64,000 nucleotides of DNA, taken from assembly GCA_963678675.1 (NCBI GenBank), contig OY783196.1:14068138-14132137 (forward strand), given 5' to 3'. Below, piece by piece: positions 45,074-55,889 of this stretch. The DNA comes from Xiphydria camelus (taxonomy: Eukaryota > Arthropoda > Insecta > Hymenoptera > Xiphydriidae). The position numbers were made by a program, and so were the translations under genes. The notes beneath the pieces are model-generated. The model had not been told where the DNA came from. It saw only the letters and a program-made list of their open reading frames with translations, and made no database searches. Numbering within the stretch: the stretch's first letter is position 1; every line of letters begins with the position of its first letter.

Positions 45074-46072
45074 CAGGGTGAGCCAAATGTATGGAAACGG
45101 TGGAATAACTTTCGAGGGAGACATTTTGAAGAAAAATGTTTCAAACAAAACATTTAGGATTTTTCCCTGGCCATCCAATGGTGACCTTGAATCTGACCAT
45201 GAACTCGACCTTGAAGGTCATTCCAAGGTCAAGGTCGCTTTTTTAAATGGGAACCCCTATTTTTTATGGCGGATTTGGAAGGAGCGGAAAATTTTACGTC
45301 CGAATATGACCTTTGACCTTGACCTTGGATTCAAGGTAAAGGTCAACGATCAAATAGGAAAGTTTTAGGTTTTTTCCCTGGCCATCTAATGGTAACCATG
45401 AATCTGACCTTGACCTCGACCTTGAAGTTCATTCCAAGTTCAAGGTATCTTTTTTAAATGGCAACCTATATTTTTTATGGTGTTAGCAACCGGCCACTTA
45501 AGGCAAGGTGACATGAGCACAAAATTTTGGACAAATCGGTGGATATTCCAAAATTTTACCACTATCTTGGATCCGTCATCTTGTATTGAAGTATTTTCAA
45601 AATCTATCTTCAGAATCGTAATCAGCAACCCAAAAAAAAACCCGTACCAAATTTCAGATAAATCGGTGGATAAAAAATGTAGGTTGCCATTTAAAAAAGA
45701 TACCTTGAACTTGGAATGAACTTCAAGGTCGAGGTCAAGGTCAGATTCATGGTTACCATTAGATGGCCAGGGAAAAAACCTAAAACTTTCCTATTTGATC
45801 GTTGACCTTTACCTTGAATCCAAGGTCAAGGTCAAAGGTCATATTCGGACGTAAAATTTTCCGCTCCTTCCAAATCCGCCATAAAAATAGGGGTTCCCAT
45901 TTAAAAAAGCGACCTTGACCTTGGAATGACCTTCAAGGTCGAGTTCATGGTCAGATTCAAGGTCACCATTGGATGGCCAGGGAAAATCCTAAATGTTTTG
46001 TTTGAAACATTTTTCTTCAAAATGTCTCCCTCGAAAGTTATTCCACCGTTTCCATACATTTGGCTCACCCTG
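45074..46072. mobile_element. 1-kb foldback element with about 405-bp arms
   Basis: Ends CAGGGTGAGCCAAATGTATG and complement, flanked by TA (45072-45073, 46073-46074). The arms (about 45074-45480 and 45663-46072) are almost identical and are filled with CCTTGACCTTG-type words. The 180-bp loop carries a degraded unit of the GATCAGCGACCC repeat. TA fits Tc1/mariner-type mobilisation. Confidence 0.92.
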
Positions 46073-46162
46073 TATATGAAAAAAATGTAGTATGTATTAT
46101 TTAGAGAATATAGAATATGCTAACTTTAGAACACCGGGCGCTCAAGGAAGTTAACCTTTTAA

Positions 46163-47372
46163 GGAGTTTGGGGAGTAAAGTCAAAATGATGGGAAAAATC
46201 TGAAAAAATTATCAAATAATTATGGAATTATTCTAATGACTGTAACTTTTTCAGATTTTTCATGTGTACTGTTTTCGAGAAAAAAGAAAAATAATTTCAT
46301 TTCTTTTTTAACCTCATCTGAACTTCATGCTAGATAAAATACTTTACCAATGCTAAAGTTAGTCAACATTTATTTAAAATATACTAAAATGTATTATTTC
46401 ATCAAATTTTGATTAATTATTGTTAAAATAATGACAGTACTTACAGTTCTGCAATGCAGGGTCGATGAAGGAAATTCGATATTTTGAAAAGAAGTGATGG
46501 TGAATTTCTGAAAAAATTACACGTTATAGAATAATTAATCAACTTTAATTTGGTATTATTTTTAAACTCTTCCTGTGTTTCGTTGTCGAGAAATTAAATA
46601 AAGTAATAGGGAAAATGTCATTTGTAGAGAAAACGAATTTCTTGAGAAATGTGGCAACTTTGCAAACGCTAGATTTACCTTTCCAACGTTTGGTTCTCTT
46701 AGGGCCGGTTTTACCAACAGGTATAAACGCGGTATAGTGCTATACTGAGAATAACCATATGGCTTATTGCTGGTTATTCTCAGTACTCGAACTCAGAACG
46801 CGAAGACCGCGCGGACACTTTTATGACAGCTACCTAACCTTACAATCCTAACCTCGAAACTGCCGTTGTTTTTCTGTGCGAACTGTTGTCTATTTATCGC
46901 CGTAGCTATCCTAATTTATACTTTCTATTCACCTTAGATACTACCTCTTTCCCTCACGCACTTACAATCCTTCTTTTCCACTCTAATCACTCTTTCCACA
47001 AATAAATTCTTTCTCGAAAATCGACGTTAAGACAGGTTATAAACACACATCATAAGCACTAAAATCTAGTGCTCAATGTAGTCAACTACTGCATTAAAAA
47101 TTATCTCTGCCACATCGTTGCCAGTTTTCTGACGGATTTTCGATATTTTTTCATAAATTAGAAAGAACATTTGTACATAATTATACATTTTCTAAGCTAT
47201 AAAAAAATTAACTGAAAGTGAAATAGACGTGAAAACAGTTTTTCCATTCGTACTTATTATTTTTTGTAAATAATAAATTTCAAGTTTTTTAGTTTCAGGG
47301 ATTGCAAACTTGCAGTAGAAAAATAGATTTCCCTTGCCCTTCACCTCCCCTCAAATGCACTCCCTAAACTCC
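46163..47372. mobile_element. piggyBac-type non-autonomous element (1.2 kb)
   Basis: TTAA at 46159-46162 and 47373-47376. Ends GGAGTTTGGGGAGT and ACTCCCTAAACTCC. No transposase. It contains a truncated copy of the GGGCCGGTTTTACC MITE at 46697-46783 and GC-richer sequence to about 46870. Confidence 0.7.
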
Positions 47373-48890
47373 TTAAGTTGTACTGGGAGAATAGTTCTAG
47401 CTGATGTTTGGGAAACTAATACTACACAAGATAAATGTAAATTCTAATATATATTATGAAAAAATAATATAAATAAGTAGGTATCTATAATTTTAAAAAA
47501 TATGAACAATTTTTTCATGGCAAGAAATATTATATACATAAAAAGAGTTCATATAATGTGTTTTAAAATGTGTCCCAGTCTTCTGTCATTTAAAGGGTTA
47601 AATAGCATTCAGCGTAGCTAGCATATTTAGATGGATGACCGGCGTGGGGTGCATTTGATTCAGAAGTGGAATCTGATTTTTTTTTGATAGTATCAATTTA
47701 GTAGAGACCGGCGGCGTCATAGAATAGTTCGAGAGAATTCACGTATTGTGTGGAATGAGTTAAATATATGCTGTCCTTTCCTTTTCTTTCCTTCTATCCT
47801 TCTGTTATATAAAATAGTTTTCGAATAAATGCGTGGACAAAACCGTGTAGCCAAGAACCCCGGGGACCTTATGCGGGAGGAGGAGGAGGAGAACGTATTG
47901 AACGGAGAAGACAGCAACGACGTGATGCTGCTGCAAAAGCTTGGGGGAGCGCCGCGATAGCGGCGCAGGGGCGATAGCCCCCTGGGGGTTGACGAGCGAA
48001 GCGAGTATACCAAATGAGAAAAATTACAAACGTCACCAAAAATCCTCTGGAAGACCCCGTGAAAGTTTATGCGACATTCTAGAGACGTTCTAGGGACGTT
48101 TATGCGAGTTTAAAAATCGGGACATAGGAGACTTCATGCTACGTTCGAGGAACGTTTAATGGCAGCAACAAGCGACGTCGCAGCAGTATTCGGGAGATCC
48201 CTGTGACGTTTAAGGGACGCTTATGTATTGTGTGGGTTACTTTATTGAGTGGATTTAATATATAACTTTATTATTTAATGACATTGATTTTATTCGAGAA
48301 AATTAGGAAAACTATTGGTAATACTATTGGAAATGCTATTAGGAATGAAATCATTCTTATATATCTTATTCAGTGCTTTAAAATTTATGTATTTTATTGC
48401 AATGTATATAAAGTTATTGATACTTATTAAATGTTATACAACGGCAAATAGACATTTAAATTTAAATATACAGGACGCGTTTTCGAAGATCCAGGATTGG
48501 TGTATGGGTAAGCCTGCTATTGGCTGTTTCAGGCTACGCACAAATATTGGGTCATAGAAAACTCATACTTATACATAAATCATAGCAAGAAGAAACTTGT
48601 GAAATGTTTCAAATTTACTTTGTTCCCCTTTTTAACAAAATTAATTTACCTATATTTTAACCCTACAGTAATCGCGTCAATTTCTTAACATAAGTGATCG
48701 CATCCTAATCGGTCTGTGAGACCGGACGCGACTTCTGGAAGGTTAACAGAGATTCTTCAATAGGGAAAAAGGTAATTGTACTTTGGTGTAGGAAAAGCGT
48801 TATGTTTAAAATATACGGTACCCTGGTATGGGTCAAATGCAGGAAACCAAAGATAGGAATCACGCAAGGGCGAGTGAGAATGCCTCAATA
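47373..48890. other. No gene; twin GC hairpins at 47949-47983
   Basis: Mostly AT-rich. 47860-48010 is GC-rich with two adjacent perfect hairpins sharing the loop GATA: GCGCCGC/GCGGCGC and AGGGGC/GCCCCT. 48040-48230 repeats GGACGTTTATG and GACGTTC words. Confidence 0.5.
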
Positions 48891-48899
48891 GCAAATAAC

Positions 48900-49640
48900 G
48901 AATACCGAATAATAAAATTAAACATTCAATAGTTACTATTGGGTGACTGCTGAGAATGATTGAAGATAACTTTCAAACTTAAGCAGTGACTACTGAATAC
49001 CAAATAGTAAAATGGAGTATTTAATAATAACTATTGTATAACTGTTGATAACTATTGAGGGGAACTTTTGCTTCAGTAGTAACTATTGACTACCGAATAG
49101 TACAATGAAGTATTCTATACTGCCCTGCTAAGACAGGAAGTCGTATCTGCACATTAATACATTTCAAGATACAACCGTTTTTCTGAATTGTTTTATGCCG
49201 TGCTCGTAGAAACGCATCAGATTTTTGTTCTTAGCTGATATATAGGAGTTGCAGATGCGTTACACACTTGGCACAGTAATAAAGCAGATAGAATATGCTG
49301 AAATAGCCAAAAAAGTACAAATCGATTCTTTTGCAGATACGACATTTTGACTTAGCACGGCAGTATAGTAACTACAAATAGTTAGTATAAAAATAGTTCC
49401 AAAGAACTATTGAAGGGAACTTTTTAATTTCAGTAGTAACTATTAAAACACCCAATAGTAAAACGGAGTATCAATAGCAATTATTGGTTGACTATTGGGA
49501 ACTATTGAAAGGAATTTTTGAACTTCAACAGTAACTATTGAGGACTACTGGGATACCCAATAGTAACTATTGAAGACTATTGATCTGTCAATAGTTATTA
49601 TTGACAACTATTACCCAATCAATAGTTTCTTTTCGTAAGG
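48900..49640. repeat. Degenerate array of TAACTATTG words
   Basis: Many copies of AGTAACTATTG, ATAGTAAAA and GGGAACTTTT on both strands with no fixed period. It is split by the MITE at 49120-49363. Confidence 0.7.
49120..49363. mobile_element. 244-bp MITE with TA duplication
   Basis: Ends CTGCCCTGCTAAG ... GTCGTATCTGCA and the complement, about 35 bp each, with TA on both sides. No coding content. Confidence 0.85.
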
Positions 49641-50252
49641 GACTGAAGAACTGTAGGAACTTGAATACATATTTGAATTAAGAAAGTACACATCATTTTC
49701 TCACCCACATTTATAATGACATTGGCTTATAATTGTTTACCCTTAGAGATAACAATTGTTAGTTTGCGAAAGAATTTTTTCTGCATGAGTAATTACCCAG
49801 ATAAGATTTTGCCAGCAACTTGCTACTGAATTACTGAAAACTGTTGCTATCTCATTGCCAACAAGGTGTGTCCTCATCTGCTTTAATATTGCTAGCAAAA
49901 GGAGATGAAAACCATCGACTGCAATATCACTGTAATGTTACAAACAAGCTTTGCAATAATATTACAGAAATTGTATATCAATCGTTGCTACAAAATTATT
50001 CAATTGTGGATCTACAGAGCTAGATAATATTATTATCCTCCATATTATTGTACTTATAATAAAATAAAATGTACGAGCAGATAAATCATGGAGCGTAATG
50101 GAGCAAGTATTACAATACGAGAAAACTTTTGTTCGATGTGAACAATTATTTCTCCCAATATCCATAGTCTCGATGCAATAAGAAGTCAGATTGAATTAAA
50201 TAATGAGGTAGTGGAACGATTTTAGGAAAAATCATTTTTATTAGGGTATTAA

Positions 50253-50763
50253 CCCTCTGACGGCAAAGCTCGATTCCCCACCACTGCGCGGGGCAGAGTC
50301 AAGCGTGAGACGTTAGTGTAGTGGGAAGAGAGTGACAGGGCCGTCGCAACCGTATGGTCGCTGGGCACCGACGAAACGTTAAAAGTTACCTGCGGTGTGA
50401 TTTTAATAAGCCATTTTTTTTAATAGTGACAATGAAGTAGTCTTCGACTAAGTAAATCATTAACTATGTTGATATACACTATCGATTCGTCGTTTCAATC
50501 AGTTTGAAACGACGGATCGAGGCAACGAATCGTACCGTGTATGGGGCCCCTATTTCATTGCCGTGCCGTCGCGCGAAATCCCGTGAGTGCGAGTGAGCAC
50601 GGTATATGAGTGAGCAGGCCCCTAACTACGAGCCTGGCTGAATGAGAGTGGGGGGCCATTTCCGTGACGTCAGTCACTAACACATAAAGCGACCGCGCGC
50701 GATTGGCTGTTCCCTTTCTCCAGCTCACGCGACAGGGATTGCTAAGAGTTTAGCGTCAGAGGG
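50253..50763. mobile_element. piggyBac-type MITE (511 bp)
   Basis: TTAA at 50249-50252 and 50764-50767, ends CCCTCTGACGGCAAAGCTC and GAGTTTAGCGTCAGAGGG. It contains a hairpin TCGTCGTTTCAA/TTGAAACGACG at 50490-50515 and a GTGTATGGGGCCC word like the 12981 TIR. Confidence 0.8.
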
Positions 50764-51206
50764 TTAAGTCCTTTCAACGACAATTTTTTTAAAAACCTTA
50801 TATTCACGCTTAATCGCGAGACAAAAATTATTAAAGTAATGCTAATTTGCGCACCTATAATAAATCTTTGTCGTGACATCATTCAGACACCAGTAGCGTG
50901 CAATCCGCGGAGCTGGCGTATTTATAATGTGTGATCAAAGGTTCTCAATTACTAGTTTACTGTTGAATGTCGTAAAGGTGCATGCGCCTCTGACGTCAAA
51001 CAGGCATCCAGATTCAAAATTATAATACTACTTTTAAATTGAAAATTACATTGTTTGAACAATATATATTAGCTGTCCTTATAACTAAACTAAAGGCATA
51101 CCCGTCGCGCAAACGGAGAGGTGAACGCAAGCGTAGTTTTCGGGCAATGTTTTCGGCTCGCATAGTTTTTGGACAGCGTTAACTGACTTTTGCCGGACCC
51201 TGTATA

Positions 51207-51386
51207 TTACACGAACATTTGGGTATGAAGAAGCTGTGCGCAAGATGGGTGCCGCGTTTGCTCACACTTGAGCAAAAACGACGTCGAAAGGACATCTCAG
51301 CAGACAATTTGAGGTTGTTTAATCGCAATCTTCCAGAGCGATGGACCAAATGTATATCCCTAAATGGTGACTACGTTGAAAAATAA
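51207..51386 (+). pseudogene. mariner internal-deletion derivative, still open
   Basis: 59 codons join the N-terminal region of a mariner transposase (HLGMKKLCARWVPRLLTLEQ KRRR) to its C-terminal end (FNRNLPERWTKCISLNGDYV), with TAA at 51384. The whole catalytic middle is missing but the joint is in frame. The right TIR GAACTTTTCAAACGACCCTC follows at about 51430. No left TIR is seen. It could only make a DNA-binding fragment at most. Confidence 0.75.
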
Positions 51387-51595
51387 AGCATAGTTTTTGT
51401 GAAAATACGCTTTTTTCATTGAGAGACCCGGAACTTTTCAAACGACCCTCGTATGTTGGCTATACAATTTTTGGTTGAAAAATAAATAATTTAATGAGTA
51501 ATTATTTATCTCGGTATACCGACGGAGTTAAATTTTACTGAAAATTTCAACATATGGATGGTTTTTATGGAATAAAATAATCACACTTAATAAAT

Positions 51596-51680
51596 AGCGC
51601 TGGTAGCTGTAGTGGAAAAGACTAGTTCCTAAGTTGATAGGTTGCAGGTTCTCAAGTCCTGTCAAACCCGATTTTTAAAA
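51596..51680 (+). ncRNA. tRNA-like sequence, possible SINE head
   Basis: GCTGGTAGCTGTAGTGG resembles a Pol III A box and GGTTCTCAAGTCC a B box, at roughly tRNA spacing. No full cloverleaf could be drawn by hand. It may be a tRNA-derived SINE. Confidence 0.3.
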
Positions 51681-51959
51681 AATATTACAGCAATGTGTTA
51701 ACGCTAAATATTATGTAGTACTCTAAATACAATTTTTAACAACATTTCTAGTATAAAATATGAATTATAACTGCGAATGGGGGGGGGGGGCAATTTGTAC
51801 CTAATTCCAGGGTTTATTTAGCATATTTTTAGGGGTATTTTTTAGGGTTTGCTCCCAGTTTTTTGAGTATTTTTTTTCGTAAAGGTACAACGGAATATTT
51901 CTGGCACATGTCGGTTATGTGCTCATCATATTCCTGAAACCATTCTGAAAGGTGTTGTG

Positions 51960-53150
51960 CTGTGAGGGACAAAATTCGAGATGACGGGTCCAATATGGCG
52001 GATGGAATTTTCGAAAATCGACGGATTCATGCCAAATTTGGTATACGGGCGTTTTTTCGGTCGCTGATCACGAATCTGAAGTCAGATTTTAAACATTCAA
52101 GATGGCGGATCAAATATGGCTGACGAGATTTTCAAAAGTTTTGAATTTTTGCAAATATAACTTCATATTCGTAATCAGCCATCGGAAAAACCCCCTATAC
52201 CAAATTTGTCATGAATCCGTCGATTTTCAAAAATCTCGTCCGCCATATTGAATCCGCCATGTTGAATTTTTGAAATTTGACTTCAGATTCGTGATCAGCG
52301 ACCCAAAAAACTCCCGTATAACAAATTTGGCATGAATCCGTCGATTTTCGAAATTCTCGTCCGCTATATTGGATCCGCCATCTTGAATTTTTGAAATCTG
52401 ACTTCAGATTCGTGATGAGCGATCCAAAAAACCCTTCTGTACCAAATTTGGTATAAATCCATTAATTTTTTGAAAATCATGATCTCTGGCTGGTTTTTTG
52501 AGGTTAGAAAAAAAATGAGACGTTCTATCTTAACTTTGGTCATAGATATAGATTCAACAGGGCCTTCTATATACAGATATACAGTTTCATATGAAAAACA
52601 TTTTTTCCTCACTCATGCCCATTTCGAGGCTTTTTCAAGCCTATTTCTAGACAGTAAGATGGCGTTTTTCCCGCGTGATACCGACCGGGAGTCTGCAGGC
52701 TGTTAAAAGATTGCTTAGTCCAAAGTGGGTCCTTTTTCCAAACTGATCAAAGCAACGTGAAATGAGCCGTGTATACTTTTGTTTGTTTTGTTTTGAGAAA
52801 TGGGCATTCGTGAGAAAAAATAGTATGTCATTCGGCTGAAATCCTCGGGTTTTTAAGAGCTTCGGCGAGCCTCGTCCTACCACTATACCTCGTGCGCTAC
52901 GACCTAATTAAACACAGTCTGAAAAAACCTCGGATTTCCGCCTAATGACATAAGATACTATTTCCTGATCTTTCCTTGTGTATTTTCAGTCATTTTCACT
53001 ATTTCTTACATGTTTTTTGAGGTTGGGAAGAAATCGTGACGCGATGGCCAAATTTTGACGCCGAATTCGTAATCAGGAGGCAAAATTACTACGGATAACA
53101 TATATCGTATGAAAAGTATATATATCACTTTTTGTGTGTGACTGTATTAT
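51960..53150 (+). repeat. Right end of a 38361-type transposon, interrupted
   Basis: Repeats of GATTCGTGATCAGCGACCC and TACCAAATTTGG, then an unrelated insert of about 500 bp (about 52510-53005), then GATCAGGAGGCAAAATTACT and the terminus TTTGTGTGTGACTGT at about 53150. Confidence 0.75.
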
Positions 53151-53469
53151 CAGATTGGAAACGGCAGGTAATAAATAATCATTGATGTAATTTTACCGTC
53201 ATTATGTGGATAAATTTGCAATGAACAAAGCATAAAAACTATTGCTGCACATTTGCTACCATCTCACATGTTAATATTTCGGTAACATTTGAAGCTAGCA
53301 ATTGTTGCTATCATTTCACTAGATACTAATAAGCTAATTGTAAGATGGCAATTTGATTTCTGAATACTGACGACAACATGACTGCAACAGTTGCTAATAC
53401 GCGATTGCTCTCGGGTTGGTTCTGCAAGTTTTGTTATCTGGGTATTTATCTCACAAATTTATTTTTTTT

Positions 53470-53705
53470 TAAAGTGTACTTCGACTTTTGACTGATACCC
53501 CGAATCTGTTTCGAAATGACCCCGACATTTGGGTGTTACTCCAACCCTGTTTTGAGGTAACCCCGACATTTGGGCGTTACCCTAAATCTGTTTCGAGGTA
53601 ACGCCGACATTTGGGTGTTACTCCGAATCTGTTTTGAGGTAACCTCGATATTAGGGTGTTATTCCCAACCTTTTTCGGGGTACACCCCAGGTTTTTCATG
53701 AGGGA
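53470..53705 (+). repeat. Short tandem repeat, about 60-bp unit
   Basis: CCCCGACATTTGGGTGTTAC and TCTGTTTTGAGGTAAC recur about four times. Confidence 0.7.
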
Positions 53706-53812
53706 CTAAATTCGTAAAATCGTGAAATTTACATTATCAGACAGCTGTAAGCATGGCCGCTGTTTGTGCTGTCTGTTAGCAGTAATTTCCTGATTTTATA
53801 ATTTCTCTAATA

Positions 53813-53835
53813 TCTTCTATATATATAAAAATGAA

Positions 53836-53874
<39 letters not shown>

Positions 53875-54385
53875 ATGTCTCTTATGCCTTCCTAAACCGT
53901 TCATCCGATTGCGATGAAACTTTGGGGAATGGTTGGACGTATGCCCGCGAAGGTTTCTGAGTTAGTAAATCTTATAAAAGGTGTTCAAAAAGTACCGGTA
54001 CTGATGATTATTATGCCTTCCTAAACCGTTCATCCGATTGCGATGAAAAGTTGGGAAATGGTTGGACGCATGCCCGCGAAGGTTTCTGAGTTAGTAAATC
54101 TTATACAGGGTGTTCAAAAAGTCGAACTATACTTGACCTAAATTTGACCTCCGCTGACAATAAAGGGAACATGAAAAAAATGGTCAAGGACACATTTGAA
54201 CGTGAAAAAAAATTAATTTAACCTTGATATAACCTTGAAGGTTATGGTCAAGGTCAAATCCAATATGACCATTGCGTAGCCCGGGAAAAATACTAAAAGT
54301 TTTGTATTAAAAATGTATTTAAACAATGGTGGACGGACAAAATCAATCCACAATCTACCCGTGCGAAGCCGGGACGGGCTGCTAG
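53813..54385 (+). mobile_element. Non-autonomous Helitron
   Basis: Begins TCTTCTATATATATAAAAA and ends CTAG before T, with a GC hairpin CCCGTGCGAAGCCGGGACGGG just upstream of the end, the Helitron terminator style. It contains a (TGTC)n run at 53838-53877 and a 132-bp internal duplication (GCCTTCCTAAACCGTTCATC). The exact 5' base is uncertain by a few positions. Confidence 0.8.
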
Positions 54386-55259
54386 TACGAAAATAAAAGT
54401 AGATAGCGTACTAGCTATGGTCATCTGATATATGAAAAACTTTATCAAACGTTATTTTCGCTTACATTTAGATGGCAAAACGCTAGAACTGGCTGTAATT
54501 TACCAAGAATTCTAACTTCCTTGTTGTCATTCAGTATTGTATTAGTTAAGAACGTAATCTAGGGTACACAGACAGGCTCAGAAAATGTAAAAAACACAAA
54601 ACCGCAAAAACATAAAAACAGACGAAACTATTACTCCTCGTAGAAGATCCTAAATAGTATTTATATACAGACAAGAGTACTTAACAGAACTCTAACATAT
54701 TTCTGTACGTGATCATGAAATATCCCGACGAAATGTTTAGGGCCTTTGTTTACGTGGTCAGTACACAAAGCCCTGAAAAATAAGTTTCACGGGAATTTCA
54801 CCAGAAAGGCAACACCCCCTGGACTGTCAATTTCCAGCACCCCATGGTCAGTTTCTATGACGCGATTTTGATTGCGCAATCGAGACTCAAGCCACCTTAA
54901 AGCAGATGAGGACACTCCTTATTGGCAACGTGACAGAAACAGTTTTTTTAGTAATTAAATAGCAAGTTGATAAAAAAATGTTATCTGGGTTTATATGTTA
55001 ATCTTCATGAAATTGTAAAAATATTTCAAATAGGTTCTGCAAAATAAGTGCAGATTTTATTGTATAATATCATTTTGAGTTTCACGTATAACTACGTCGA
55101 GATATTAATACTATCTACGAGAATTTAAAAATTCATACAGAACGGACGGTGTGCTGCCGGCCCATAGTGGCATAATGGGGAAAGCCTGATTCTGAGGAAT
55201 ACCTCCCTACAGCTCCTTAACCAAACACAGAGAAAAGTGGCCGTAATCTTTCATTTCGT

Positions 55260-55569
55260 TTAAATCATTTCTCCTTGTGGAAGGTCAAAATTTTTTAGAA
55301 CATGACAAACAGATATAAATGGTTGTAGAAAGTTACAATTTCTACAACCATTTATTACGAACTACTTCTCTCACTTCGTTAAAATCGATCAACCAATCGT
55401 AAAAGGCTGTTATTTTTTAGAACAGGATAAAAAGATCTAAGTAATTGTAGGAAGTTATAGTTTCTACAAATATTTACTTCACTCAATTCGTTAAAATCGA
55501 TCAATTAATCGTAGATGGTTGTTATTTCTTAGAACGAGATAAATAGGTGTAAATAGTTCTAGAAAGTTA
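55260..55569 (+). repeat. Tandem array, about 115-bp unit, continued at 60837
   Basis: Units contain TTAAAATCGATCAA, TTTTTTAGAACA and TAGAAAGTTA. The third unit breaks at the mariner end (55570) and resumes after 60838 with the expected TTTATAAACATTTATTACG. The array pre-dates the mariner. Confidence 0.85.
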
Positions 55570-55889
55570 TTAGGTGTACAACTTTGCTTCCGCCGTTTTT
55601 TATGTGTAAACATCTATTACGGCGGTATGAGGGTAAACCTCGGGAATTGGGACGGAAATGTGAAGCCGGATGTGATTAGTGCGCAGTGATTCGTGCGCAG
55701 CTACTTCAGCGCTTGCGGCCTAGGGTGGCATTACATTTTCTTGTCGATGATGTCGATATAGTAAATCGCTATACAACCTACTAATAGCGCAGCTAGCATT
55801 GGTGACGCACACAAGCCTATAGTCACTTTCTCCTAGCTTCCCCACGCGCTCCGTAAACAGCTAACACTTGGTATCTCTGTGTGTCTAAA

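Larger units (their letters stand above)
49796..54985. mobile_element. Possible 5.2-kb element, CCCAGATAA ends
   Basis: 49796-49895 and 54894-54985 are inverted copies over about 95 bp (ACCCAGATAA, ACTTGCTA, GTGTCCTCATCTGCTTTAA). A second, less similar right end (GTTATCTGGGTA) is at about 53441. No transposase is visible. The interior holds other insertions. No duplication could be fixed. Confidence 0.5.

Noticed and set aside
45078..45368. 96-residue ORF in the foldback
   Set aside because: Runs through CCTTGACCTTG repeats in one arm; repeat-driven.
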